NCBI RefSeq assembly: GCF_023008405.1 | Contig: NZ_CP095376.1 | Span: 4,116,001 to 4,180,000, forward strand | From: Amycolatopsis sp. FBCC-B4732 | GTDB taxonomy: Bacteria > Actinomycetota > Actinomycetes > Mycobacteriales > Pseudonocardiaceae | Length of the DNA: 64,000 bases | Direction of reading: 5' to 3' | In this document: one piece after another, positions 46,919 to 54,103 of the stretch | Position numbering within the stretch: position 1 is the stretch's first letter | Layout: each line of letters opens with the position of its first letter | Notes under the pieces: model-generated | The model's input: only the letters and a program-made list of their open reading frames with translations | Told to the model about the DNA's origin: nothing | Database searches by the model: none | Made by a program: the position numbers and the translations under genes

Positions 46919-48142
46919 TCAGGCCTGCACCGGAACACCCGCAGCCACAACGCTCTCGATCAAGGTACGCGCGGTGTTCTCCCACGTGAGGATCCCGCCG
47001 AGTTTCGCCCGCACATCGTGGACGTACGCGAACGCCGCGGGGAGGTCGGCGAACACCCGTTGAATCGCGTCCTTCCACCGATCGACGTCCCTGCCGTCGT
47101 CCTTGACTGGCACGATCATCGGTTCCGCAGCCACCTCGAGGTGGCTGCGGAGCGTCTCGGCAACCCCGCTCTTACTGCTGAGCAGCACGGGTGTCCCGTA
47201 TCCGATGGCCTCCAGCCCCACCAATCCGAAGCCTTCGACGCGCGAAGGCATCAAGCAGAGCGCTGCACGCCGGAAGTCACGGGCGACTTCTTCGGGATCG
47301 CAGGTGAACGGCCGAACGTCCAGGAGATCACGGGCAATGCCATACGCCTTGACGAAGTTTTCGCGCACCTCGTCGCAATGCCCGGCTTCGGCACCCCGGA
47401 TCAGCAGTTCGGGGACGGGGGTACCAGCTGGGACGACGACGTCTTTGATCGCCTTCGCCGCGATGTCCAGGCCCTTCGGGCGCAAGTGGCGTGCTCGGGA
47501 CAGGACGGCGACCGTTCGGTTCACCGGCACGTTCCGCCTGCGCAGCGGATGCTGCTCGGGGACAGTCATCCCCGGGTCGAGCTGAACCACGTTCGTGCCA
47601 CCGAAGCCGTCCCCGACGATCCCATCGAGGCGACGTGCCAGCAGCGGGCCCACCGCTGCCACGACATCGGCGTCGGCGGCGATTCGTCGGGTCTGGCGCT
47701 CGCATTCTTCGGTTCGAGTCCATGCCGCGTCGGGCCGCTTCTGCGGCTCGTTCTGCGCGTGCGGCGTGTGCATGATGTGGACGAGCTTCGCTCCTGGGAA
47801 GAAGTGCTTCGCATAGGTCCACGCGGCCGGGCCGGAGACAAGATCGTGCCCGACGACGACATCGGGCGGCGCCGCGGCGATCGCCGCGGGCAAGAGGAGC
47901 AGCTCCGGCCCGCCTGGAGTGACCACCGCGGGCACTAGCTCGACGCCACGAGCGGCGGCGTCCTCGAGTTCCCGGTCCGAAGCCCGGCGGACAAGACAGC
48001 GGGTCGGGTGACCTTCCTTGGCCAGCATGATTGCCAGCATGCGGTTGAAGGTCGTGATCCCGCCCCGGGTCGGCGACCACTCGTCACAGATCAGCAAGAA
48101 GCTGTCTTTGGCCGCCCGCCCAGCGGGAATCCTGTCCGACAT
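46919..48142 (-). CDS. Family 4-like (GT-B) glycosyltransferase
   Basis: 407 residues. The N-domain starts LLICDEWSPTRGGITTFNRM, the GG-rich donor/acceptor loop of GT4 enzymes. The C-domain has TVAVLSRARHLRPKGLDIAA, then SRVEGFGLVGLEAIGYGTPV, the conserved ExFGxxxxEAxxxGxPV-type nucleotide-sugar site with its Glu pair. No signal or membrane segment, so it is cytosolic. ATG 48142 is preceded by GGGGGTGACGAG. It is the third gene after the Crp-like and MazG-like genes with only 14 bases before it, so they form one operon. Base composition is lower in GC than in neighbours, suggesting acquisition. Acceptor unknown. Confidence 0.85.
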   Translation of the reverse strand: MSDRIPAGRAAKDSFLLICDEWSPTRGGITTFNRMLAIMLAKEGHPTRCLVRRASDRELEDAAARGVELVPAVVTPGGPELLLLPAAIAAAPPDVVVGHDLVSGPAAWTYAKHFFPGAKLVHIMHTPHAQNEPQKRPDAAWTRTEECERQTRRIAADADVVAAVGPLLARRLDGIVGDGFGGTNVVQLDPGMTVPEQHPLRRRNVPVNRTVAVLSRARHLRPKGLDIAAKAIKDVVVPAGTPVPELLIRGAEAGHCDEVRENFVKAYGIARDLLDVRPFTCDPEEVARDFRRAALCLMPSRVEGFGLVGLEAIGYGTPVLLSSKSGVAETLRSHLEVAAEPMIVPVKDDGRDVDRWKDAIQRVFADLPAAFAYVHDVRAKLGGILTWENTARTLIESVVAAGVPVQA

Positions 48143-48156
48143 CTCGTCACCCCCGG

Positions 48157-48477
48157 TCAGATGCCGTGGAGCCGCTGGTACTTGTCGAGGATCTCGTGAG
48201 TCTTGCCCTGCATCCGCGTATCGGTGCGAGACCGCACGGCTTCGGCTACCTCGGTCGGATCGAGCCCCATCCAACGGAGGCAATTCAGACCGATGCTGAC
48301 GACGTCGACCGCCTCTCGCACGGCTGCATCACGATCGCCCGCCGCGAGGTGTTCACGCATTTCCTCGAATTGAATCTCGATCGACCGCTCGAAGTGCCCG
48401 AGGGGCTTGGCCTTCAGTTCCTCGTCCACCGCGTCCCACGCCCGCCACATCGCCTGGAACGGCCCGAGCTCGCTCAT
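48157..48477 (-). CDS. MazG-like all-alpha NTP-pyrophosphohydrolase-type protein
   Basis: 106 residues, entirely helical. EIQFEEMREHLAAGDRDAAV supplies an EExxE-like acidic helix and REAVDVVSIGLNCLRWMGLD an ExxD-type second helix, the arrangement of MazG-fold metal-dependent nucleotide pyrophosphohydrolases. It lacks a strict four-acid match, so activity is unproven. The ATG overlaps the Crp-like stop (ATGA), and the glycosyltransferase follows after 14 bases. A nucleotide-linked role next to a nucleotide-sensing-type regulator is only an inference. Confidence 0.55.
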   Translation of the reverse strand: MSELGPFQAMWRAWDAVDEELKAKPLGHFERSIEIQFEEMREHLAAGDRDAAVREAVDVVSIGLNCLRWMGLDPTEVAEAVRSRTDTRMQGKTHEILDKYQRLHGI

Positions 48478-49163
48478 CCTTGCTTCCACCGATCGTCCGA
48501 GGAGAGCCGCCGCAGGGCCTCCAAATCGTGCAGCACAATGCGCCTCCGCGCTGTGCTGAGCAGTTTCTGTTCGCGGAACCGCCGCAGCTCGATGGCCACG
48601 GCGTCCCGTGATGCGCCGATGCGGGCAGCCAGATCCGACTGCGACAGCGTCGTTTCGATGACCCAGCCGTCGTCGACGTGCCTGCCGACCTCTTTCGCCA
48701 GATGCAACAGCCAATCAGCCAGCCGGCCCTTGACGTCCAGATGAGCCAGCAGGACCTGCTGGCTCATCTGGCGTCGACGCTGCACGACTGTCCGGTACAT
48801 CAGCGGCCAGAGGTGTTGTTGCTCGACGAACTCGAAGAGTTGCTCGGCGGAGATGTCGACCCCTGAGACGTCTGTAATGGTGGTAACCGTCGCCGAACGT
48901 GGCTCGTCCATCAAGGCACCTTCGTCACCCATCACTTCGCCTGGTCCGAAAATGCCGAGAATCACCTCGGCGCCCCCGGCGGCCTTCCGGGTGATCTTGA
49001 GGTGCCCTTCCTGGATGATCAGCACCGACCTCGACGGCTGCCCCTCCCAAAAGATCGTCTCTCCGGCCGGGAAGCGGACTGGGCTACCCAGCCCTTCGAG
49101 TGCCGCGCGCTGACGGTCGTCCAGGATGCTCATGATCCGGACCGAACTGTCGTCGACAACCAT
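48474..49163 (-). CDS. Crp/Fnr-family regulator
   Basis: About 229 residues. A cyclic-nucleotide-binding-like beta-barrel (SPVRFPAGETIFWEGQPSRS, VILGIFGPGEVMGDEGALMD, EPRSATVTTITDVSGVDI) is followed by a dimer helix and a C-terminal winged helix (LSQSDLAARIGASRDAVAIE, LRRFREQKLLST). GxxxGE and PRSAT resemble the cAMP phosphate cassette (GE...RxA), so nucleotide binding is plausible. The start is uncertain: ATG 49163 follows TACACT by 8-9 bases (leaderless type), while GTG 49190 and ATG 49133 are alternatives. ACAGTACTGT at 49205-49214 upstream could be its own site. Confidence 0.87.
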   Translation of the reverse strand: MVVDDSSVRIMSILDDRQRAALEGLGSPVRFPAGETIFWEGQPSRSVLIIQEGHLKITRKAAGGAEVILGIFGPGEVMGDEGALMDEPRSATVTTITDVSGVDISAEQLFEFVEQQHLWPLMYRTVVQRRRQMSQQVLLAHLDVKGRLADWLLHLAKEVGRHVDDGWVIETTLSQSDLAARIGASRDAVAIELRRFREQKLLSTARRRIVLHDLEALRRLSSDDRWKQG

Positions 49164-49303
49164 CGGGAGAGTGTACTGGTCTACATTCACTCAGGGGAAG
49201 TTCGACAGTACTGTTCCAAACAATTCTCATCCAGAAGCGGAACACTCCACTGGATCGTGGGTAGGACCCGGCAGTCGAGCGAACAATCGTCAAGCAGCCT
49301 TCC

Positions 49304-49741
49304 TCAGGCGGTCGCGCTGATCACCCGGCTCAGCGCGGCGTGCAGCGCCTCCAGCTCCGGCAGGTCCATCCCGAGGGTCTCGACGACCTTGTACGGGATC
49401 TTCTCCGCCTCCGCCCGCAACGCGCGCCCCTGCTCCGTCAGCTCGACGGTCAGCTGCCGCTCGTCCGCCCGGCTCCGCGCCCGCGTCACGTACCCCAGTG
49501 CCTCCAGCCGCTTCAGCAGCGGGGACAGCGTCGCGGGCTCGTGGCGCAGCGACGCGCCGAGGTCCTTCACCGAGCGCGGCGAGCGTTCCCATAGCGCCAG
49601 CATCACCAGGTACTGCGGGTGGGTCAGGCCGTACGGCTCGAGCAGCGGCCGGTAGATCGCGATCACGCTGCGCGAAGCCACCGACAGCGCGAAACACACC
49701 TGCCGGTCCAGCTTCAGCGGGTCCTCACCCAGGTCGATCAT
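49304..49741 (-). CDS. MarR/OhrR-like regulator with N-terminal cysteine
   Basis: 145 residues. LKLDRQVCFALSVASRSVIA has a Cys at residue 16, exactly where OhrR proteins keep their peroxide-sensing cysteine. The HTH and wing follow: THPQYLVMLALWERSPRSVK, LRHEPATLSPLLKRLEALGY, ARSRADERQLTVELTEQG. It probably senses organic peroxides or thiol stress. No ohr gene is adjacent; the divergent target is a DUF5313 membrane protein. A 26-bp dyad in the divergent promoter is the likely operator. Confidence 0.88.
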   Translation of the reverse strand: MIDLGEDPLKLDRQVCFALSVASRSVIAIYRPLLEPYGLTHPQYLVMLALWERSPRSVKDLGASLRHEPATLSPLLKRLEALGYVTRARSRADERQLTVELTEQGRALRAEAEKIPYKVVETLGMDLPELEALHAALSRVISATA

Positions 49742-49771
49742 GTCCCCGATCCTACTGTGTCGCCGATCGCG

Positions 49772-49797
49772 CTAATGATTAGTGCACTAAGCATTAG
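49772..49797. promoter_or_regulatory. 26-bp nested dyad between ohrR-like marR and the DUF5313 gene
   Basis: TTAGTGCACTAA at 49779-49790 is a perfect twelve-base palindrome. It is flanked symmetrically by CTAATG (49772-49777) and CATTAG (49792-49797), with one non-complementary base on each side. A related TAGTGTACTA overlaps the DUF5313 start. The AT-rich dyad between divergent starts is as expected for MarR/OhrR binding. Confidence 0.72.
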
Positions 49798-49803
49798 TGT
49801 ACT

Positions 49804-50205
49804 ATGGAACTCATGGAACGACCGAGTGTGCTCCGCTGGTTCGGCTACGCCGTGGGCGTCCGGCTTCCCGCGCGCCTCAACGACTGGGCCCTGCACGACG
49901 CGACGTCGAAGCACTGGCGGGCGCGGTACGTCCTGCAGCGGTCGGTCGGCATCCTGCCGCTGTGCGCGGTGTGGCTGCTGCTGCCCGGCTCGATCTGGCT
50001 GCGGCTCTCACTGGTCCTCATGGCCGCGCTCGTCGCGTACTTCTACTCCTGCGCGTACATGGAGGAGAGCGTCGAGCACCGGCTCGGCCGGCAGGGCTTC
50101 CCGCACAACACCGGACGCCGCCTGCGCGCCGAAGCCGCCGAGGAGAAGAACGCCGAGGCGACCGCCCGCTACCTCGCGCGCTACCGGACCCCCTCGGAGG
50201 GTTAG
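49804..50205 (+). CDS. DUF5313-family small membrane protein
   Basis: 133 residues. Two central hydrophobic helices (SVGILPLCAVWLLLPGSIWL and LSLVLMAALVAYFYSCAYME) lie between a basic N-terminus and a charged C-terminal helix (RRLRAEAAEEKNAEATARYL). The family is largely actinobacterial and uncharacterised. ATG 49804 lies within the operator; ATG 49813 is an alternative nine bases on. The gene is divergent from the OhrR-like regulator and so probably stress-induced. Confidence 0.75.
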   Translation: MELMERPSVLRWFGYAVGVRLPARLNDWALHDATSKHWRARYVLQRSVGILPLCAVWLLLPGSIWLRLSLVLMAALVAYFYSCAYMEESVEHRLGRQGFPHNTGRRLRAEAAEEKNAEATARYLARYRTPSEG

Positions 50206-50221
50206 TTAGAGTCCGGGGACC

Positions 50222-51160
50222 ATGAGACGCAAGCTCCGGCCCCCGATCCCGCCGCGCCACGGGCTGGACCCCGCCCGGCTGAAGCTCCCCGACGAGGGCG
50301 GGTGGCCGACCCTGCTGGCGCACCTCGTCGACCGGCTGCCCCGGGTCGCGCCCGGCCGCATCGAGGAAATGCTGCGCGAGGAGCGCATCCACGGCCTCGA
50401 CGGCCCGCTCGGCGTCGACACGCCGTTCGAGCCCGGCTCGTTCATCTGGTTCCACCGCGACCTGCCGGACGAGGTGCCGGTCCCGTTCGAGATCCGTGTC
50501 GTGCACCGCGACGAGCACCTGCTGGTCGTCGACAAGCCGCACTTCCTGGCGACCATCCCGCGCGGGCAGCACATCCTGGAGACGGCGCTCGTGCGCTTGC
50601 GGCGCGAGCTGGACCTCCCGCAGCTCTCCCCCGCGCACCGGCTCGACCGGGTCACCGCCGGCCTGGTGATGTTCGTGATCACGCCGGAGCTGCGCGGCAA
50701 GTACCAGACGCTGTTCCGCGACCGCCGCGTGCACAAGGAGTACGAGGCGATCGCCCCGTACGACGCGACCCTGGAGCTGCCGCGGACGGTCCGGAGCCGG
50801 ATCGTCAAGGAGCGCGGGGTGCTCGCCGCGCGCGAGGAGCCGGGCGAGCCGAACGCGGAGACGTACGTCGAACTGGCCGAGCACCGCGACGGTCTGGGCC
50901 GCTACCGGCTCCGGCCCTCGACCGGCCGCACGCACCAGCTGCGCGTCCACCTCAGCGGCCTCGGCATCCCCATCCTCGGCGACGACTTCTACCCGCAACT
51001 GCGGGAAAAGCCCCTCGGCGACTTCACGAAACCGTTGCAGCTGCTGGCGAAGGTGCTCGCGTTCGACGACCCGGTCACCGGGACACCCCACCGCTTCACC
51101 AGCGGCCTGCGGCTGTCCGCGTGGGACGACCTCGCCGCGTGGGCGGCACCCCCGGCGTGA
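50222..51160 (+). CDS. RluA-family pseudouridine synthase
   Basis: 312 residues. The catalytic Asp is in SPAHRLDRVTAGLVMFVITP (HRLDRxTxG motif). Preceding VVHRDEHLLVVDKPHFLATI and following RPSTGRTHQLRVHLSGLGIP, ILGDDFYP complete the RluA/RsuA-like core. The N-terminal 80 residues (PPIPPRHGLDPARLKLP...) are the extension common to actinobacterial members. It isomerises specific uridines in rRNA or tRNA; the exact site cannot be predicted. It starts 16 bases after the DUF5313 stop. Confidence 0.92.
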   Translation: MRRKLRPPIPPRHGLDPARLKLPDEGGWPTLLAHLVDRLPRVAPGRIEEMLREERIHGLDGPLGVDTPFEPGSFIWFHRDLPDEVPVPFEIRVVHRDEHLLVVDKPHFLATIPRGQHILETALVRLRRELDLPQLSPAHRLDRVTAGLVMFVITPELRGKYQTLFRDRRVHKEYEAIAPYDATLELPRTVRSRIVKERGVLAAREEPGEPNAETYVELAEHRDGLGRYRLRPSTGRTHQLRVHLSGLGIPILGDDFYPQLREKPLGDFTKPLQLLAKVLAFDDPVTGTPHRFTSGLRLSAWDDLAAWAAPPA

Positions 51161-51238
51161 CCCGGGAGCAATCAGAGCGCCGCCAGACGGACGCATGGCG
51201 CGTCCCAATACGCTATTCCGATCATTTTCAATGAGGAC

Positions 51239-51260
51239 TAGCATTCGATGCGGATCGAAT
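51239..51260 (+). promoter_or_regulatory. Candidate promoter and ATTCGAT inverted repeat of the small-protein operon
   Basis: TAGCAT at 51239-51244 has TTCCGA 17 bases upstream (51216-51221). ATTCGAT (51243-51249) and ATCGAAT (51254-51260) are exact inverted arms around GCGG, overlapping the putative start site. The whole stretch is markedly AT-richer than the genome. Confidence 0.4.
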
Positions 51261-51363
51261 ATCGAAGGAGGCTTGAGCAGCAATCCGAACGCGAGAATAG
51301 ATCTCGAACAACCAAGGATTTGTTCGATAGATCACGCTAGCGATCCACATTGATCGGAGGCGC

Positions 51364-51603
51364 ATGCGAAACAAAGGAAGACTGACTTCGGTCGCACCTT
51401 CGCTGCACGGTGACGTGTCATTGATGACAGTGACGCCAAGCGTCCGACCGTCGATCGACACATCATCCGACATCATCGTTCGACAAGTGGAACCCGTTGC
51501 GGTTCCGGTCATCGACGACTCTCCCCCCTTCATAACGACGATCAAGCCGCCGAGACCGACCCGCGAGAACGAAGGGCCGTTCAACATATTCAAAACAAAG
51601 TGA
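51364..51603 (+). CDS. Unrecognised small protein A of a low-GC two-gene operon
   Basis: 79 residues, with GGAGG 5 bases before the ATG. There is no signal peptide or membrane helix. The first half is Ser/Thr-rich (GRLTSVAPSLHGDVSLMTVT) and the second hydrophobic/Pro-rich (IIVRQVEPVAVPVIDDSPPF, ITTIKPPRPTRENEGPFNIF). GC and codon choice (ACA, AAA, TCA, ATA) differ strongly from the surrounding genes. The next gene starts 10 bases downstream with its own ribosome site. Size, charge pattern and defined C-terminus would suit a peptide precursor or a small structural protein, but no family is recognised. Confidence 0.55.
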   Translation: MRNKGRLTSVAPSLHGDVSLMTVTPSVRPSIDTSSDIIVRQVEPVAVPVIDDSPPFITTIKPPRPTRENEGPFNIFKTK

Positions 51604-51613
51604 GGACGCAGCG

Positions 51614-51919
51614 ATGCCACGCCCCGACGACGCGCCGGCCAGCGCCAAATCCGCAACCCTGAACTCGTGGGAAGCAGCAACTTTCCCGACGTGGACATTC
51701 TGGGGACGGACCACGGTTCACGTCTACAACACCGGTAACACGGGAGACACCGTGAGCTTCCAGGCAGGAGCCGCCCAGCCCGCGTACGTCTACATCGACC
51801 AAGGAGAAGATCACCGCGAGTACGGATTCTGGGCCGGGTTCCCGATGACCGTTACGAACGCAACACAGCGAGACGCGGCGAACAGCCAGGAGCCGCAAAT
51901 CGAGGTATGGGCCTGGTAG
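51614..51919 (+). CDS. Unrecognised small beta-rich protein B of the low-GC operon
   Basis: 101 residues, GAGG 9-10 bases before the ATG. Alternating hydrophobic and aromatic residues (SWEAATFPTWTFWGRTTVHV, YNTGNTGDTVSFQAGAAQPA, YVYIDQGEDHREYGFWAGFP) suggest a compact beta-sandwich. There are seven Trp or Tyr in the first 60 residues and no cysteine. It ends EPQIEVWAW. There is no signal peptide. Such aromatic, Asn/Thr-rich strands occur in lectin-like and surface-coat proteins, but no family is recognised. GC is lower than in the flanking genes. Confidence 0.6.
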   Translation: MPRPDDAPASAKSATLNSWEAATFPTWTFWGRTTVHVYNTGNTGDTVSFQAGAAQPAYVYIDQGEDHREYGFWAGFPMTVTNATQRDAANSQEPQIEVWAW

Positions 51920-51987
51920 CGGTGGTGGCCTTGAACCACAGCCATCCGGTCCCGTTCGATCGACGCTGACCGCGGGACACAGCCGAC

Positions 51988-52035
51988 GGGATCTTCGAAC
52001 CGCACACGCCGAGAGCGGCACGGCTTGAAGATCCC
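51988..52035. terminator. Hairpin between the small-protein operon and the convergent gene
   Basis: GGGATCTTC at 51988-51996 pairs with GAAGATCCC at 52027-52035 around 30 bases that themselves contain partial pairing. It sits between convergent stops (51919 and 52079), so it probably terminates both. Confidence 0.5.
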
Positions 52036-52078
52036 GCGTCGACCCGATCGACCAACGACAGGTCGGGCTGCGTCTCTC

Positions 52079-52681
52079 CTACTTGCGCCAGAACTTCACG
52101 CCGCTCCACTGCACCGTGATCGGCCCCGCGCCACTGGAGGTGCGGTAGCTGCCGAACTTGTCGTAGTAACTGCCGCTCGCGCTGGCGATCGTCTGCTTCA
52201 GCGAGCCGTTGAGGTACACCTTGTGCGAGCTGCCCACCTGGTTGATCGTGTTCACCCGCACCGACGTGCCGACGGTCGCGCCGCTGCCCAGCGTCGCCCC
52301 GCCCTCCACCGCGTACATCCGGCCGCCCTTCTCGACGGCCAGCAGGAAGTACGGCCCGGCGTTCGAGCCGTCGCGGAACGTCTGCTTGAGACTGATCCGC
52401 GTGCCGCTCATGCCGGTGATCTTGAACGAGCCCTCGAACTGGTGGGTGCCGCCGGTGTAGGTGGTGTAGCGGCGTTCCGCGCGCTGGTCACCGCTGCCGG
52501 TCGAGCACGTCAGCTGGAAGGTGAGGCCGGAGATCTGCCCGCAGCCCCGCTCCTGCTCGGTGTAGCCCGGCGAGTCCGGGGTCCACGGACCGGTCCCGAC
52601 CTGGGCGTCCGCCGTGGGCGTGAGGATCGCGAGTCCTGCCGCGACCGCCATGAGCACGCCCGCACCGTGAATTCTGCGCAC
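52079..52681 (-). CDS. Secreted jelly-roll (polysaccharide-lyase/lectin-like) protein
   Basis: 200 residues. The Sec signal is GAGVLMAVAAGLAILTPTAD, cleaved after ADA-Q near 26. The mature part is beta-rich (YTTYTGGTHQFEGSFKITGM, GTRISLKQTFRDGSNAGPYF, LLAVEKGGRMYAVEGG, VRVNTINQVGSSHKVYLNGS), the pattern of concanavalin-like jelly rolls seen in alginate and glucuronan lyases. Two Cys (GCGQISGLTFQLTC) may form a disulfide. GTG 52681 follows AGGAGG by 6 bases. Whether it cleaves or only binds polysaccharide cannot be decided. Confidence 0.68.
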   Translation of the reverse strand: MRRIHGAGVLMAVAAGLAILTPTADAQVGTGPWTPDSPGYTEQERGCGQISGLTFQLTCSTGSGDQRAERRYTTYTGGTHQFEGSFKITGMSGTRISLKQTFRDGSNAGPYFLLAVEKGGRMYAVEGGATLGSGATVGTSVRVNTINQVGSSHKVYLNGSLKQTIASASGSYYDKFGSYRTSSGAGPITVQWSGVKFWRK

Positions 52682-52832
52682 CGTCGACCTCCTGGGTCAC
52701 TCGAGGCGGCGGTGCTGTGACTGTACGAGCCGGAGCCGTCACGGACAAGAGTTTTCCCGGGCGGTGTCGAATCCGCCGGACCTCGTTCGACAGACTCGTG
52801 AAGGCACCACCGATCATCCCCGAGGAGCACCC

Positions 52833-53408
52833 ATGCGCACCCTGATCTCCACGTCGTTCGTCTCGCTCGACGGCGTCGTCGAAGCCCCGGGCGGCGAGGC
52901 CGGCTACCGCAACGCGGGCTGGACCTTCAAGGACGTCGAGTTCGACCCGGCCGCCTACGAGATGAAGGGCACCGAGCAGGAAGAGGCCACCGCGCTGCTG
53001 CTGGGCCGCGTCAGCTACGAGGCGTTCGCGCCGGTCTGGCCGGGCATGACCGTCGAGTTCGCCGGCTACAACGCGATGCCGAAGTACGTCGTGTCGACCA
53101 CCCTGCAGGACACCGACCTGGTGGACAACTGGGGTGAGACGACGATCCTGCGGTCGCTGGACGACGTCGCCGCGCTCAAGGAGACCGAGGGCGGGCCGAT
53201 CATCGTCAACGGCAGCGCCACCCTGAACCGCTCGCTCGCCGACGCGGGCCTGCTCGACCGGCTCCACCTGCTGGTGTTCCCGGTGCTGCTCGGGGCGGGC
53301 AAGCGGCTGTTCAGCGAGACCGACAAGGACAAGCAGAGCCTGAAACTGATCGACAGCGCGTCGTACGGCAACGGGATCCAGAAGCTGGTCTACGAGTTCG
53401 TGCGCTGA
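52833..53408 (+). CDS. Dihydrofolate-reductase-like (RibD C-terminal) family protein
   Basis: 191 residues. It begins LISTSFVSLDGVVEAPGGEA, the DHFR/RibD-like opening. It includes ATALLLGRVSYEAFAPVWPG (nucleotide-binding LLGRxTYE motif), YVVSTTLQDTDLVDNWGETT and GGPIIVNGSATLNRSLADAG (G-S-x-x-L). The family (YyaP/YwjB-like) is common in actinomycetes; most are NADPH-dependent reductases of unknown substrate. GAGGAG lies 5 bases before the ATG. Confidence 0.87.
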   Translation: MRTLISTSFVSLDGVVEAPGGEAGYRNAGWTFKDVEFDPAAYEMKGTEQEEATALLLGRVSYEAFAPVWPGMTVEFAGYNAMPKYVVSTTLQDTDLVDNWGETTILRSLDDVAALKETEGGPIIVNGSATLNRSLADAGLLDRLHLLVFPVLLGAGKRLFSETDKDKQSLKLIDSASYGNGIQKLVYEFVR

Positions 53409-53437
53409 CCGCCGCGGGTCCGGCCGGGTGTTTCACG

Positions 53438-53453
53438 TAGAACATCTGTTCGA
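53438..53453. promoter_or_regulatory. LexA (SOS) box upstream of alkB
   Basis: GAACATCTGTTC, flanked as TAGAAC-ATCT-GTTCGA, is a match to the actinobacterial SOS consensus TCGAAC-N4-GTTCGA with a single departure. It lies 22 bases before the AlkB ATG. Confidence 0.72.
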
Positions 53454-53474
53454 ACGTGGTGTACGGTCGGACCC

Positions 53475-54101
53475 ATGACGACCCCGGCACTGCAGGCTTC
53501 GCTGTTCGGCGAATCCGGCCCCGTCACGCTGCACCCGCTGGCACCGCGCCGGACCGAACTCGGCTCCGGCGCGTGGATCGACGTCCAGGCGGGCTGGCTC
53601 GACGGCGCCGACGAGGTGTTCACCGACCTCGTCACCGGCGTCCCGTGGCAGGCCGAGCGGCGCCGGATGTACGACCGGCTCGTCGACGTCCCCCGGCTGC
53701 TGTGCTTCTACGGCGAAGCGGCACCGCTCCCCCACCCCGTGCTGGCCGAGGCGCGCGCCGCGCTGAGCGAGCACTACGCGGGCGAACTCGGCGAGCCGTT
53801 CCGCACGGCGGGCCTCTGCTACTACCGAGACGGCCGCGACAGCGTCGCCTGGCACGGCGACACGATCGGCCGCGGCAGCACGGAGGACACGATGGTGGCG
53901 ATCATCTCGGTCGGCACGGCCCGCCAGCTGGCCCTGCGCCCCCGCGGCGGCGGCGAGTCCCACCGCTACGCCCTCGGCCACGGCGACCTCATCGTGATGG
54001 GCGGCTCGTGCCAGCGCACGTGGGAACACGCGATCCCGAAGACGAGCCGGGCGGTCGGCCCGCGGATCAGCATCCAGTTCCGGCCGCGCGGCGTGCGCTG
54101 A
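53475..54101 (+). CDS. alkB: AlkB-family DNA dealkylase (Fe(II)/2-oxoglutarate dioxygenase)
   Basis: 208 residues. The iron ligands are His127 and Asp129 (AWHGDT) and His185 (TWEHAIPK). The 2-oxoglutarate-binding arginines are Arg197 and Arg203 (GPRISIQFR). The nucleotide-recognition lid is FRTAGLCYYRDGRDSVA. It oxidatively removes alkyl groups from N1-methyladenine and N3-methylcytosine. The gene is preceded by a LexA box, so induction by DNA damage is likely. No Ada or AlkA gene is adjacent. Assignment is secure because all catalytic residues are present. Confidence 0.92.
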   Translation: MTTPALQASLFGESGPVTLHPLAPRRTELGSGAWIDVQAGWLDGADEVFTDLVTGVPWQAERRRMYDRLVDVPRLLCFYGEAAPLPHPVLAEARAALSEHYAGELGEPFRTAGLCYYRDGRDSVAWHGDTIGRGSTEDTMVAIISVGTARQLALRPRGGGESHRYALGHGDLIVMGGSCQRTWEHAIPKTSRAVGPRISIQFRPRGVR

Positions 54102-54103
54102 GG

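Noticed and set aside
51265..51353. AAGGAGG followed by a TTG-started 26-codon frame in the low-GC islet
   Set aside because: Only one base separates the ribosome site from TTG, too short for initiation; no other start fits.
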